Shown here: positions 1 to 12,605 of the stretch, one piece after another | How the letters are laid out: each line of letters opens with the position of its first letter | How positions within the stretch are numbered: the stretch's first letter is position 1 | Program-made: the position numbers and the translations under genes | Source: Bimuria novae-zelandiae CBS 107.79 | Lineage: Eukaryota; Ascomycota; Dothideomycetes; Pleosporales; Didymosphaeriaceae | Length of the DNA stretch: 56,853 nucleotides | Reading direction: 5' to 3' | Assembly (NCBI GenBank): GCA_010015655.1 | Contig: ML976710.1 | Coordinates: 408,288 to 465,140 of the forward strand | The notes under the pieces: model-generated | Told to the model about the DNA's origin: nothing | The model's input: the letters and a program-made list of their open reading frames with translations, nothing else | Databases searched by the model: none

Positions 1-630
1 TAGGGGAGACCCCGCGCCGTCATCCCAGTGGGCCTTTATACGCTGCCAGGAAGCTATGGACACCTGGGATATCCAAATCCGATAGTCACCAGGCCACATG
101 GGCATTAAAGGCAATGAGCTAGCTAATCAGCTAGCAGACAAGGCAGCCAAGGACCCACGCCCACCCACAGGGAAGGCAGCTAACCCCACGATATCAGGTC
201 TACGATCTAATGCGCGCGCATACGTACGCGCTACACAACAAGAGTGGTAGCGCACACGCACACCAAATCTCTCTACATAGTACAACCAGTGGGGCCTAGC
301 ATACACCCCCTCCAGGCAACCGCCGGAGCTGGAGCTCACACGCCCCGCCCTGGCCAAGCTCCTATCCATAAGGACAAGACACGGCAACTACGCCTGGTAC
401 CATAGGAAGTTCAAGCATAATGAGGAGACCCTCGCGTGCACCTACGGAGCAGACCTGGCCCCAGACCATATTGTACACTGCCCACGGACAGTGCGACGCT
501 TCAACTACTAGCCACAACGCCCAACACATCCCCCAACAGACACTAGAGAAGGAATACAGTACCTCAGGGCGCTGAGCCCAGGAGAATACGCAACCCTTCT
601 TGCACTTAGTGCTAGTAATAGCACACGTTA
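1..630 (+). pseudogene. LINE (Tad/I-like) ORF2 3' end: RNase H and C-terminal tail
   Basis: Fragment of a non-LTR retrotransposon polyprotein that enters from outside the window. Read in one frame it gives an RNase H segment with the motif SPGHMGIKGNELAN near 93-125. A Cys/His tail follows in which CTYGADLAPDHIVHCP (about 437-485) ends the protein before a stop near 630. RNase H would remove the RNA strand during target-primed reverse transcription. Mutation is light: a few TAG codons stand where Trp or Gln is expected, for example in IR-W-SPGH. The protein is homologous to the heavily mutated LINE tail at 10130-11150, where LLSIQSRHRDFAQYY matches LLSIRTRHGNYAWYH here. The reverse-strand frames over this region are shadows. 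Confidence 0.8.
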
Positions 631-1000
631 GCAAATAACTAGCTAACCACGTTATAGGCGAGCGGACGCAAACCCTTGCTTTAGGCGAAGTAAATACGCT
701 ACCTGCTTTTAACTTGCTAGGGTATCTACTATATAAGACTAAGCTCTCTCTTTTGCATACTTATATGCGTGTATATATCTCTCCTTACCTCTAATAAGTC
801 TTAGCATGCTTCTGTATAGGACTGGGGGCAGGTAGAAGGCTACCCCATTTCCCACTATTATCACACAAAGGCCAGATTAAACAGCTGAGTCGCCCCTATT
901 TGGAGAGGGACAGCAGCAAGAAAGACCGCTCCTACAGCAGCGGTAGCACTAGCATGAGTGGCCCTTACTAAGTGCAGGGCACGTCTACATACCCCCTGGG
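631..1000. other. LINE 3' end / junction, no gene seen
   Basis: About 370 bp between the stop of the first LINE and the first recognisable residues of the second. It is mixed in composition and contains a TATA-like AT stretch near 730-780. No poly-A tail or target-site duplication could be fixed. It probably holds the 3' UTR of the first LINE and the 5'-truncated start of the second. Confidence 0.4.
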
Positions 1001-1039
1001 AGGTTATATAGGACGTAAAACCAATACTACTACTACTAC

Positions 1040-3326
1040 TATAGGAAGAGACTTTAACACTAGATATAAATTCTTTAAGCCTACTATTACTATAGTTAAT
1101 AAAGGCGTAGAGCTAGCTAGATAGGCTACTAACGTGTTTATAGACTATATTAGTATGCTAGAGCAGCTAATATACTACGCTAGCTATATTCTTAATCTTA
1201 CCTTCTCTAATATCCTATTTGCCTAGTCTGCTATAGATGCTAGCATGCACAGCGGCTTAGATTATAAGATAATAGTAACCTCTATCCCTATCTCCACGCC
1301 AGGCACTCAGCATCTAGAATAGTACCACTATAGAGTTCCCGAGGCAAGCCTACCTAAGTTCGCTAGGCTAGTAGAGAGAGGTGTCTAGAGCATCCTAGAC
1401 CCGCTTAGAACACAAGACGTAGCATAGCTAGAGGAACATATCACGCTGCTTACTAAGACCGTATAGCACGCTGTACAGACAGCAGGCAAGCCCGACCGTA
1501 AGGAAGGCCGCGCTGCACTATGGTAGACTAAGGAGTGCAAAACTGCCTACCAAGCCTATAAACATGCTAGATAGCTCTGCTCTGGTAGTCTATAGGAGGA
1601 GAGACAGGCCTTTAAGAATACTATCTAATAGGCTAAGAGGTAGTACTAGTAGCATGTTATTAATAATGCTAAGGATAATAAGGACCTATTTAAGATTATT
1701 ACCTAGTATAAGCTTACCTTTAAGAACTAAGATACTCCTTTTATAGTAAATAATATAACTATATTAGACCCCCTAGAGAAGGTAAAGGCTCTTTAAAAAA
1801 ATTCTTAACTAGTATATAGTAAAGGATAACCTTAAATACTACCTAAACTAGAAAAATATAAATCTTCTCCCGTAAAGCATATATATCTTACTTAAAAAAG
1901 CTAAATAAAATATAATAAAAGTTTTAAGCACCTTATTAGGCACTAACTACTTTACTATATAATTACTTTATACCTACAAGGCTTAGGTTAGGGAACTTAT
2001 ATAAAAAAAATCTTTTAATAATAATTTAAGTTTAACTACTTTTTAGCGTAGTAGAAGCTTGCTAAAGTAGTAATAATACTTAAAATAAAAAAGATAAACT
2101 AGATATTACTTTATTTTTAAAAACCTATAGCACTTCTCTTTTATATTAAAAAAGGACTTAAATAAATAATAGCTTAATAAATTATATAATTAGCTATAAT
2201 ATATAAGATCCTTAGCCCCTAGCATAGCGGCGCCCTTCTAAAGCGCTTTACAGTAGACCTTACTATAGTATTTACCTATAACACTAAAGTAGCATAGGTA
2301 CTTAGGAAGTATATTACTATAATTACTTTAAATATTTAAGGCTCCTTTAATACGCTTCTTAAGAACCGCCTATTATACTAAATAGCCTAATAGGGCTAAC
2401 TATAAAGGACCTTACTCTTTATAGACTTATTCCTTATAGACTAGAGAGTCTAAGTCCGCCTTAGATAGGTTACTACCCCTAGCTACCCTATTACCTATAG
2501 CACACCCTAAGGCTCGCCTCTCTCTCTTGTCCTATACACACTGTACTTAGCAGAGCTACTATCTATAAATATAGAACGGAGGTTTGAATATGCAGACAAT
2601 ATATATCTATACTAGGGCTTACACTTTATAGATAATAACGTCGAGCTCCTAGCATTAGACCTAAGGCAGATTAGAGCATAGGGTAAGGCTAATAAGGTTA
2701 CCTTTACCCTAGAAAAGTAGGAAATAATACACCTAACTAAATAGTAGAGTAGCTACGCACTACCTTACGTTATAGATAAGTAGCTTATAATTTACCCTAT
2801 CTTCCTAAGTAGAGAGTACAGCTAGCTAGTCTTGCGCTAGCTAGGGGTGTAGTATAATCGCAGATTTACTTTTAAATAATATATAGCTATACGCACTACA
2901 AAAGCTGCTAAAATAGCCTATTATATTTATAGCCTAGCTAGGACTACCTATAGACTACTAGGTAGCTCCCTCCGCAAGGCTACTATTACTTATGTATACC
3001 TATCACTCCTGTATAAGACTAAGTGCTGGTATAGAGGTCGCACTAAACAGCTATATACACTTAAACTAGGCAGGCTATAAGAGGTTAGCGCTTATATTAC
3101 ATAGTATATAACTACTATAGATAAGACACTAGCTATAGTAGCAAGGGACATTCTACTAGCGTAAAGAATAACCCCTATAGCTACACTATTTTAAGATGCT
3201 AGATTACCGTCCGCCGTAGTAGCGGTAGAGGAAGCTAAACTTAGATTTATAACCTATTTTTATACTATAGACATAGACTAACCCCTTACTATCTATATAA
3301 TAGTTTCTAAAGTAAATAAAAGTAAA
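1040..3326 (+). pseudogene. LINE ORF2: endonuclease end and reverse transcriptase (RIP-inactivated)
   Basis: With TAA/TAG read as Gln/Trp this is one continuous frame. It has the C-terminal part of the endonuclease (GRDFNTRYKFF near 1045-1075), a linker with WWTKECKTAYQAYKHAR near 1522-1570, and the reverse transcriptase with its active-site box read as EYADN near 2588-2602, where YADD is expected. The RT thumb follows. The last Asp of the box appears as Asn. Dozens of nonsense codons make it non-functional. The protein continues after the Gypsy insertion at 10021. Confidence 0.78.
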
Positions 3327-3331
3327 GGAGC

Positions 3332-3621
3332 TGTGACGGCCTGGCATGCCGGCAGGACACATGACCTCGCGTGAGAGGCGCGACTGCCTCACGCCTGGGT
3401 GCAGCTACCTCACGCCTGGGTGCAGCTGCCTCACGCCTGGGCGCAGCTACCCACGCACCCAGTGTAGCTATCTTGGATAGATAGATATTCCGTGCCGAGC
3501 GGCAGCGCATAAAAGCGCCACAGGCCTATGTACCTATAGTCTCCTCATCTTAGTGTAGCTAAAATAGAGCTAACCTACCTTATCTACTCTCTTAATGCAG
3601 GAGCCTATGCCCGTCCTTATA
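3332..3621 (+). repeat. 5' LTR of Gypsy chromovirus
   Basis: 290 bp, paired with 9726-10015. It contains three tandem copies of a 21-bp unit (cctcacgcctgggtgcagct plus one base, 3387-3449). Further along is a TATA-like cataaaagcg (about 3508-3517), a plausible core promoter for the genomic transcript. GC content stays high compared with the element body. Confidence 0.93.
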
Positions 3622-3869
3622 TTATACTAAGATCTTTTTACTTAGCTAGAGATAGTAATAAAATATTAGGTTAAACTACTTAATCTGCCTGCGCGCACAA
3701 CTTGATAATAACCACTTTAAGAAATTTACTATATAACTACGCTAAGCTATTAGTTTATTATAGAGTATAATTACCTATAATAAGAGGTCTTAATACCACT
3801 AAGCAACGTACTACTTAAAGAGAGTTAAAGGACGCAGTTTAAAAATAGCATGCCGTAGCTAGCTAGGAG

Positions 3870-5650
3870 AGCTAATTAGCCTACCGCCCTTTACTTAATA
3901 AACGTGCTATATAGGCAACCTACTACTTACGCAAAGAGGACTATAAGAGCCTTAGCCTCTATAAGAGAGAAACCTATCCCTACTAACTATCCTAAGTACT
4001 ACCTGCTCGCCTTCTCCTTACTAGAGAACTAATAACTAGCTACTCTACCTATAGTATTAATAAAATAGCACTAAAACACCTATTTATAGCGTTAGTCTTA
4101 GAAAAGGAAATGCTGGACAGCGCGTACGACCTATCTAAGCCCTTTATTTACTAAGAACACGAAATCCAGAGCTACGGCTCTATTACTAAGGAAAACTATA
4201 ATTAAGACACTTCCCTAAAACTTGCTCGTATCTAGTAAGGTATTAATAAGGACCTCTTGCAACCTCCTTAGCTACTTACGTTTACTAGTAATAACCTAAT
4301 TACTGCAACGCTAAAGGCCGTAATTAAGCATTTTAGGCAGGAACTAGCAAAAATTACTATAGAGCTAGTTAGCTAGCTACTTCTTTATAGTGTGGAGTAA
4401 TAATAACTGTATATATACTGCTAGATCGCTACTAATGCCTTGGCTAAAGGCAAAGGGCTACATAGAGCCCTTGTTTAAGCGTAGTAAAAGATAGACAGGT
4501 TAGAAGCCTAACTTGCTAAATAGGCTATAGTAGGCTCTACCCCTAATACACTAGTAACTTGATCTTGTATAACTAAATTCTAAATCCTCCCTTAGACCCT
4601 AAGCTAAAGCGTCCCCTCCGCTAACAACCTGCTAAGCTCTAAGTCTAGCGAGCCTAATAACTTATGTTTTTTGCGCTTATTACTATTTAAGCCTATTACT
4701 TATCTATATACACGCTCTTTAGGCGTAAGCTAGCGCTTAGTTAAGTTCCTAAACCCTCCGCTGCTCTTAGATGGCAAGACAACTACGACCTTTAAGCACT
4801 AGAGGGTCTATATAAAGAATAAACTTTAGTCTAACCGTGATTAGTTTGTAAGAGAGACTTTAGAGGATACCTAAGAGCGTATTGTAGCATATATAACTAC
4901 ACGCATAGAGAATCCCGCCCGTAACTAACTTATAACTTTAATTAGAGCTCTACGAGACGGTGGCAAACGCATTAATAGTAAATTTATAATAAATATAATA
5001 GAGCAAGCTTTTGGCGACCTATATAAGGAGAAGAAGGCCTGTTAGGTATTTATCTAATTACGCCTTTACTTTATAGCTAAGTTTACTAGCTTCTAAGTAG
5101 ACTTCTTTTGCCTTACGACGTAGCGCAAGCTACCTACTAACTAATAGGTTAAAAAGTTTTATAAGAAGCTTATAGATTAACTCTATATAAATATAGGCTA
5201 TAATATTCGTCGCCTTAAGGATAATTACTCTAAGTTTATTAATATCGCCCGCGACCTCGCACGAGAGGTAGTAATTATAAACTCTTAGGTTACGGCACGC
5301 GCCAAACGAGAATCTTAAAAGAAGGCTACTCCTACCTTAGCTACTAGGTCTCGCGAGTACGCTTTAATACTAGCGTAGCCCCTTACTCGCATATAGCTAA
5401 CGCGCGCCGCCACTATAGCTTTAGGTAGCTAGCTTACCTACTACTATTATAAAAAGTTAGGATATATTACTTAAGACTACCTAAATAGCCTTATTAATTA
5501 GAAAGCGTTAGAGGCCAGCGATTTAGCACTATAAGCTGACAAAGAGGTATATTATAAGGCTAAGGACAGAGGCTTCCTCTCTTCTAACAAGGAATCGGGA
5601 AAAGTATTACTCTAGGGGAAGTCTCCTTCCTAGAGAATCCTATAGGAGCT
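3870..5650 (+). pseudogene. Gypsy gag (RIP-inactivated)
   Basis: Capsid-like frame on the + strand with a recognisable core near 4765-5300 (DGKTTTFKHQRVYIKNK...). A zinc knuckle lies near 5435-5485 and is now read as YYYYKKLGYITQDY. The CX2CX4HX4C cysteines and histidine have become Tyr through TGC/CAC-type transitions. Gag would form the particle and bind genomic RNA. Its start could not be fixed because of the many nonsense codons. Confidence 0.6.
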
Positions 5651-5689
5651 GCTAGCATATAAGACCTCTTATTTAGCGAAAGTGCTTTC

Positions 5690-8600
5690 ACTCTGCCCTA
5701 TCGCATCTTAACGAACGGGCTAGTAATTAGGTTAAAGGCTCTTATTAATACAGGCGCAGATAGCTACGTCCTAGTCTACCTTAAATACCTTTGTATAATT
5801 AAGAAGGGACTTAAGGTATTTATTAAAAGTATGGAAGCTATTCCCCTGGCTGGATATAATAGTTAACTAAATAGGTAGGTAAATAAGCACTTCCAGGCTA
5901 ACCTGGTGCTAAATAGCCACCGCCTTACTACTCACTTTATACCCTACGACACTAGCTACTATAACCTTATAGTCGGCCGCAAGCTTCTCAAGGAAGCTAA
6001 CGTCTAGATTAACTATAGGTAGTAAATACTTAAGTAGCTAGATATAATATAGATTAACTATAAATAAGATATTATTATCCTAACGCGGGGCACAGCTATA
6101 GGAATTAATTCTAAGTATTAGGTAGATGCTAACTAACGTGATAAGCTTATAGACGTGGCTATTATACGGTATATCTACCGCTTATTGCAGCAATCCCCTT
6201 AGCGTCGTACCTACTAGAAGAACCTAGCAAAGATAGAGGAGTAGCTCCGCTATTAAGCGCTACTATTACAAGAGTAGTAGCTAACTTGCCCTAAACCTGT
6301 CTCTCGCGAGGATCTCGCTAAGGCAGGCCTTAAGATTAATATTATAAGAGCCACGGCATTTATAATTAATACGCGTTAGAAAGAGATAGTTATTAGCTAT
6401 ATTAGTATTTATAAAGTAGAGAAGCTAATCTAAGACCGTAAGGAGGAGCTAGGCTAGACAAACCTGCTAGACCTAGACAAAGAACTCCGCTAGCTTCTTA
6501 TAGAGAAGTTACTATTCCTAGGCTATGCGGGCGCTACCCTAGCTTACTTCTTAAAGAAGGACTCTAACGTACTGCCTTTATACCACGATGGCGTTAATTA
6601 CAACATTAAGCTAATCGCGGATAACACACTAATATTAAGCCTACTATATAGTATATCTCTAGAGTAGTTATAGCTTGTTAAGGATTACCTAAATAACTAC
6701 CTTTAACGCGGCGTTATTACTTACAGCAACGCGCCCTACGCCTTACTAGTACTATTTATTAAGAAGCCTAAAGGGGGGTAGCGATTTTATATTAACTATC
6801 GCAAGCTTAACGCTATTATAAAAAAAGATGTCTATCCTATCCTACTTATCTAAGAGACCCTTGCGAGGCTCGCCCGTGCTAAAATATTTACTAAGCTAGA
6901 TATATAGTAGGCCTTTTATCGCATTCGACTAGATAAGGAAGTAAAGAACCTAACCACGTTTTATATACGCTATAGTAACTATAAGTATCGTGTGCTCCTA
7001 TTTAGTCTCTATAATAGACCTGCCACCTTCTAGCAATATATTAATAGGGTACTATATGGCCTACTTAACGACTTTTGTATAGTATATCTAGACAATATCT
7101 TTATCTACTTAGAGGATCTACTACACTATAAGGAGCATATTGCGCAGGTGCTTAAACGACTCCGCGACGCTAGTTTACAAGCAGATATTAAGAAGAGCGA
7201 GTTTATAGTAACTAAGACAAAGTTCCTTAGCCTTATTATTAGCACTTAAGGCATTTAGAAGGACCTAGAGAAGATTACTACTATACAGGACTAGCCTGTG
7301 CCTACATTAGTTAAAAGTATATAATTATTTTTAGGCTTTTATAACTTCTACTAAACCTTCCTTAAGGACTATAGACGCATTATTAAACTACTTATAAAGC
7401 TTCTTAATAAGGGCGCCTGGCATGCCTTTAAAGAGCAAGAGCTTGTAGCCTTTTAGTAAGTTAAAGACCTTATGCTATTAGATAATATACTTGCTTACTA
7501 CTCTCCCTATCGCGTCACACGCATAGAAACAGACGCGAGCGATAGTGTTGTTACTAGCGTACTCTCTTAGCTATAGGACGACGGACTCTGGCGACCTATA
7601 GCCTTTTATTCCAAGATAATAAGCGACCCGCAGATGAACTACGATATACACGATAAAAAGATGCTGGCTATAATCTATAGCCTTAAAGAATGGAGATCTT
7701 AGCTTATTAGTCTATAGACAACTAAGCCCTTTAGCGCTATTATTAACTATTAAGCGCTAGAGTACTTCTCTACTAAGCGTAAGCTTACTCCTTAACAAAT
7801 GCGCTAGGCTATAATAGTAGCTAATTTTAACCTAAAGCTTACCTACTAACTAGGCACTGCTAACGTGGTGGCTAACGCGCTATTACGCAAGTAGGAGGAA
7901 CTATAGACTTAGAAGGAGAAGGATAAGATAGCTTATATAAGGGTCTTCTTATAGGCTAAGTAGCTAGACGTTAACATAGTGTAAGAAGCCATAACCTAAC
8001 TCGTTAACCTAGCTACTTAAGGATTATAGGGCTAGGAGCTTAAGATCGCTGTAATAGACACCTTTCTAGCCTCTCCCTTTATAGAGGATCCTTATGCCCT
8101 CGTTAATTAGGTAATTAAGGTAAACTAGAATTACGATAGCCTATAAAAGCTACGGGAAAAAGCTCTATCTAATAACTAAGGACCGTAGAAGCTAAATAAT
8201 TAAAATCTACTTTTATATAAAGATTAGCTAATTATCCTAGTAGTTAACTTCCTACGCACCTACTTAATCCGAGCCGCCTATACTACGTAGCTTACTACTT
8301 ACCTAGGAAAAAGAAAGACAGCGAAGCTACTTAGAGATTAGTACTACTAGCCAAATCTAGCGAAGGATGTAGACACCTATATTACCGCCTATAAGGCTTG
8401 TTAATAGAGTTATACGCCCCGCGACTACACCCTAGGACTACTTAAGCTATTACTAATACTAGAGTAAGCATGGTAGGACGTTTTAATAGACTTTAAGTTA
8501 TTCCTACCCGATAAGAAAGGGTATAATAACGCCTTTATTATAGTTAACCGCCTGAGCAAGCGCTGCTTCTCACTATCCTGCCATAAGATAACTACGGCGG

Positions 8601-9715
8601 AACAGGCTATAGATATATACTATCGCTATATCTGGCGCGTGTACGGCCCACCTAAGTCTATCGTCTCTAATCGAGGCCCGCAGTTTATCTTAGCATTTAT
8701 AAACAAGCTATGCTAACTTGTAGGCGTTAAGTAAAAGCTCTTAATAGCTTATTATCCTTAGACTAATAGTAATATAGAAATTATAAACTAGTACCTTAAC
8801 TAGCGCCTTCGCCTATTTATTAACTACTACTAAGATAACTAGTCTAACCTACTGCCCTGCATGGACTGGGCTTAGGCTATACTACCTTATGAGACTACAG
8901 GCCTCTCGCTGTACGAGATCGAGTTCGGATATTAGCCTATACACCACTAGGACTGGGAAGAGCGGATAAAGACCTCGCCCACAGCCCGTAAGCAGATGTC
9001 CTAAGAGGAAGCGCAGAACTACGTAAAGGTTTAATATAATGCTATAAAGCAGGCTATAAAAATAGCTTAAAGAGGGATTGTTTATGCCTAGGAGCAATAA
9101 GCACGTTAAGTAAATAAAAAGTAATATAAACTAAATTTTAGAGTAGGCGATTAAGTCTATATCACACCGAGAGGCTTTACAACTAACTAGCCTAGTTAGA
9201 AGCTTAACTAGCAGAGATACGGGCCCTACCTAATTATTGCTATAAAAGAATACTCCTACTAAGTTAAGCTTTTGCCATATATGCATATACACAATGTCTT
9301 CCATGTAGACTACCTACGGAAAGCCGCTATAGACACACTACTAGGTTAGATAGAGCTAGAAGAGGAGCTAATAGAGGTTAATAATAACCTAGAATAGCAA
9401 GTAGAGAAGATCCTTAATAGCCGTATCTACTAAGGACGTTTATAATACAAAGTCTCCTAGACTACCTATAATCCTAACCCTACCTGGTACAACGCCTAAG
9501 GCTTTGTTAGGGCACTACATAAGGTAAAGGAGTATTATAACGCATACTTAGATAAATTAGGGCTACTATTACGACTAGACATCTGGCTGCGAGCGTATAA
9601 GGCCAGCACCTATCTAGAGATAATAGAGGAAGATAATAAAGCTGTGGTTATACTAGCACAAGGCAAGACACGAAGAAGGTAATATAACAGACTTAGAAGA
9701 CTACGCCCACCTTAG
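5690..9715 (+). pseudogene. Gypsy pol: protease, RT, RNase H, integrase, chromodomain
   Basis: Continuous once TAA/TAG are read as Gln/Trp. Domains in order: aspartic protease NTGADSYVLV (about 5747-5776); reverse transcriptase with box YLDN at 7085-7096, where YLDD is expected; RNase H with ETDASDSVV near 7528-7554; integrase with a zinc-binding segment near 8270-8410 and a core near 8490-8900 (LIDFKLFLPDKKG, YYPQTNSNIE); and a C-terminal chromodomain near 9395-9560 (VEKILNSRIYQGRLQYKV). The chromodomain places it in the chromovirus clade, whose members can target heterochromatin. Stops occur throughout. Confidence 0.88.
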
Positions 9716-9725
9716 AGGGGGGTGA

Positions 9726-10015
9726 TGTAATAGCCTAGCATGCTGGCAGGACACATGACCTCGCGTAAGAGGCGCGACTGCCTCACGCCTGGGTGCAGCT
9801 GCCTTACGCCTGGGTGTAGCTGCCTTACGCCTGGGCGCAACTGCCCACGCACCCAGTGTAGCTATCTTGGATAGATAGATATTCCGTGCCGAGCGGCAGC
9901 GCATAAAAGCGCCGCAGGCCTGTGTACCTACAGTCTCCTCATCTTAGTGTAGCTGAAATAGAGCCAACCTACCTCATCTACTCTCTTAATGCAGGAGCCT
10001 GTGCCCGTCCTCACA
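9726..10015 (+). repeat. 3' LTR of Gypsy chromovirus
   Basis: 290 bp, ends in ACA and is followed by the target duplication ggagc (10016-10020). It has the same three 21-bp tandem units and TATA-like site as the 5' copy, with scattered C/T and G/A differences. Confidence 0.93.
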
Positions 10016-10020
10016 GGAGC

Positions 10021-11160
10021 TAAATAACCCTAATAAGTTTAAATAAAAGTTTAGTAGCTAGGGTCTTTTCTACTAAAGATTCTAAAGATAATACTAATAG
10101 CCTTTTATTATTTACTTAGCTACTAAACTAACCTAATGCTTAGTATAAATAAGAAGGCTATAGCTAAGGCCTTTAAAAAATAGTAGGCTTAGCTCTTACT
10201 ATTAAACGTTACTATCTTCTTAGATAGCTCTAAACAGTACATAAAGAAAGGAGAAAAGTGGGTTACCTATAGCTATATAGTATATTAAAATAAAAGGTTA
10301 CTATAGAGTAGCTATAAGTTACTTTATCCTACCTCGCACGTATTTAACGCTAAGGTAATAAGAGTATAGAGAGGCCTCTAGTATATAATAAGATAACTAG
10401 AGCTCCGCACCCGCCGAATCTAGCTATATATAAATAGCACCTTATTAATATAGTGCCTTAGGGGTAATGCACCCCTTACCTCTTAATAGGCCTTCTTAGA
10501 GTGCTATAGTGCTATAGAGACATATAACGTCTCTATTAAATAGGCCCCTAAACACCTAGGTATTAAAGAAAATAAGGTAGTAAATAAACTAATTAATTTA
10601 AAAGCCTAGCACCTATTATACCTAATTAAAAAAGCTACTATACTTATATTTTTAAGTATTAAAATAATAGCCCGCAAGACACTATAGCATATATAATAAA
10701 TTTAGTAGTCTAATAAAAAGACTAAGCTCTTAAAATAGTATAAGAGCTAGGACTTAGACTATATACTATATAATAGTTTAAAGGAGCTAGACCTACTAAG
10801 AGCTATTTTAGCAAAACTACTTTCTATCTAGTCTAGACATAGGGACTTTGCCTAGTACTACTAAAAGTATAACTATAAGAATGTAAACCTTACCTACTTA
10901 TATAAATAAGATAAAATGCTAAAGTACCTCGCGCTTTGCCGTAAGACCCTAGGGACCTTTAGTAGATAGCTACTTTGATCACCTATACTATCGTCTAGCC
11001 AGGCTAATAGCCTAGCGTACACTGCCGTACCAGTAGGAGACCCAGGGGCCTTTAAAGCCTTTGTTAGACTTATATAGTACTATACTAGGGTCTGCCCTCG
11101 CTAGGTCTTGCATTCCTGCAACAGCACTAAGTAATATAGCACCTAGTAGAACTAGGTCTA
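10021..11160 (+). pseudogene. LINE ORF2 continued: RNase H and C-terminal tail
   Basis: Second part of the interrupted LINE. The frame gives an RNase H domain (TIFLDSSKQYIKKGEKWV near 10205-10260) and then GIKENKVVNKLINLKAQH (about 10558-10614), the equivalent of GIKGNELANQLADKAA in the first LINE. A tail near 10785-10960 follows. The reading ends close to 11160 with SCNSTKQYSTQ-like residues. Stops are frequent, all TAA/TAG. Confidence 0.75.
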
Positions 11161-11210
11161 CTATAATAGCTATAATACTCCCCCTCTTCCTCTCTTATCC
11201 TCCCTTCTCC

Positions 11211-11253
11211 CTACACGCACACACATACACACACACACACTCTCTCTTTCTTG
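11211..11253. repeat. CA/CT simple repeat at LINE 3' end
   Basis: A run of alternating ca units changes to tctctc. It lies just after the end of the LINE coding region and is likely a microsatellite grown from the element's 3' end. Confidence 0.8.
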
Positions 11254-11399
11254 GCACATAGATGCCTCAAAATGCAAGGAAATCACCCTAATATACATAT
11301 ACTACTTAGCCTCCCTAACTAGAAGGAGAGCTATAGTTCTAAAATAGTAGTAATACCCGCGTAGGTAAGAAATGCTTTTTAAGATAGCGCGTTAATACT

Positions 11400-12490
11400 A
11401 TAATTTTATAGCTTAGTATGTCTTATATGCCCTTTAGAAGGCGAGATGGTGGACTTAATCCTTATTAATAGATATAAAATAAATACTAACTAACTAACTA
11501 ATCTACCTAGTATAAGGAGAAGGATCTATCTTATTACTAGGTTATTATAGTCTTTAAAAATAGCTAAATAATAAATAAGCTTAGTCTATAACAGCTAAAG
11601 CATTTAAATAAATATATAAAGAGGCGTACTATTAGCACTATATATTAGTTATTATTAATAGCTATAAAAGCTATAACTCGCTTAAATTCTAGTAGCACTA
11701 TAAGGATAATAAGATTATTACTTTTTATATACCTTTATATTCGTCGCACCTCCTGCAGCCACTTAATGTAGGCTATTTTACGCCACTAAAGAAGGCGTAT
11801 AGGCGCTAAGCTAAAAATCTAATACGTAACTATATTAACTATATTACTAAAATTAAGTTCCTGTCTTGCTTTATTACTACTTTTAAGGTAGTAATTACTA
11901 AAAATAATATTAAAGAAGACTTTTAAGACGCTAGCCTAGTTCCCCTTAACTTAAACGTAATAATATTAAAGCTTAACGTCTGCCTACGTACGCCGTCACC
12001 TTGTCCTATACGCAATAGTATATAGTAGTTATAAATACTAAGTAACACCCTAGATTTAGGGTCGCAATTAACGCTAGTAAAATAAAAAATTTAACCGCAT
12101 ATAAATAGTTCCCTAACCTTAATAGTTAAGGTAGTTAAAAAAACTTATTAAAGGTGCTAAGATAATAGTATATTCTTTAGTATTAATAACTAAGCGCAAC
12201 GCTAAGCTTTAAGCTACTAATAAGGCTATTATATAATATAAATTATATAAAAGAAAGCAAGTATAGCGGGAAGGAGTCTTAATAACTAAAAAAGGCTTAG
12301 AGCTAGCTACTTTAAAGGAGTTTAGGGCGCGTAGTAATAAGAAAAAGGCAAAAAAAAAAAAAGCGCGTGTTAATAAAAGTAAATTAACTTAGTAACGCTA
12401 TAGACGTTACGGCAAGCTAAGAGATAATAGAATAACTTATATATAACTTATAAAAGTAGATTCTTAATAGATTAGCCTATTACAATTTTT
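11400..12490 (+). mobile_element. Fot1/pogo-type transposon, partial, RIPped
   Basis: C-terminal half of a Tc1/mariner (Fot1/pogo) transposase on the + strand. Reading through TAA/TAG gives LQQLKHLNKYIKRRTIST and IINSYKSYNSLKFQQHY (about 11650-11700), the latter standing for the second catalytic Asp block. HLLQPLNVGYFTPLKKAYRR follows (about 11750-11805), matching the HLLQPLDVG signature of this family. A basic Gln-rich tail ends near 12480. The N-terminal DNA-binding domain, the first catalytic block and both TIRs were not found, so the copy is truncated next to the LINE end. Confidence 0.78.
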
Positions 12491-12554
12491 AATTACTATT
12501 TGTGGTGGTTGTGTACTATCGTGTATAGTATAGATTTTGGGGGGTCTTGGCAGA

Positions 12555-12605
12555 GTGAGTCGCTCGCTTAGGTGAGTCGCTCGCTTAGGTGAGTCGCTCG
12601 CTTGT
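12555..12605. repeat. Three tandem copies of a 17-bp unit
   Basis: Unit gtgagtcgctcgcttag, three copies at 12555-12571, 12572-12588 and 12589-12605. The first two are identical and the third differs near its end. It lies between the RIPped pogo fragment and the gene island. Confidence 0.9.

Larger units (their letters stand above)
3332..10015 (+). mobile_element. Full-length Ty3/Gypsy chromovirus, 6684 bp, RIPped
   Basis: Complete LTR retrotransposon with two 290-bp LTRs (3332-3621 and 9726-10015) flanked by the exact 5-bp duplication ggagc. The original LTR ends are TGT...ACA; the left copy has drifted to ATA. A purine tract (agaggggggtga, about 9714-9725) abuts the right LTR. The coding order is gag, protease, RT, RNase H, integrase, chromodomain, all on the + strand. 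It sits inside the RIPped LINE. LTR differences inspected by eye are C/T or G/A, as RIP predicts, so LTR divergence should not be used directly for dating. Confidence 0.93.
1000..11270 (+). mobile_element. 5'-truncated LINE (Tad-like), heavily RIPped, split by a Gypsy insertion
   Basis: Non-LTR retrotransposon on the + strand, in two parts: about 1000-3331 and 10016-11270. The first part reads as the end of an AP endonuclease (GRDFNT near 1045) and a reverse transcriptase. The second reads as RNase H plus the C-terminal tail. The Gypsy element between them is bounded by the 5-bp duplication ggagc at 3327-3331 and 10016-10020, so the LINE was present first. The 5' end lacks ORF1 and most of the endonuclease, as is usual for 5'-truncated LINE copies. 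The 3' end runs into a CA/CT-rich stretch near 11210-11255. Confidence 0.8.

Noticed and set aside
3307..3510. Ala/Pro/Arg-rich reverse frame in the Gypsy LTR (also at 9701-9904)
   Set aside because: Produced by the 21-bp tandem units of the LTR and present identically in both LTRs; not a gene.
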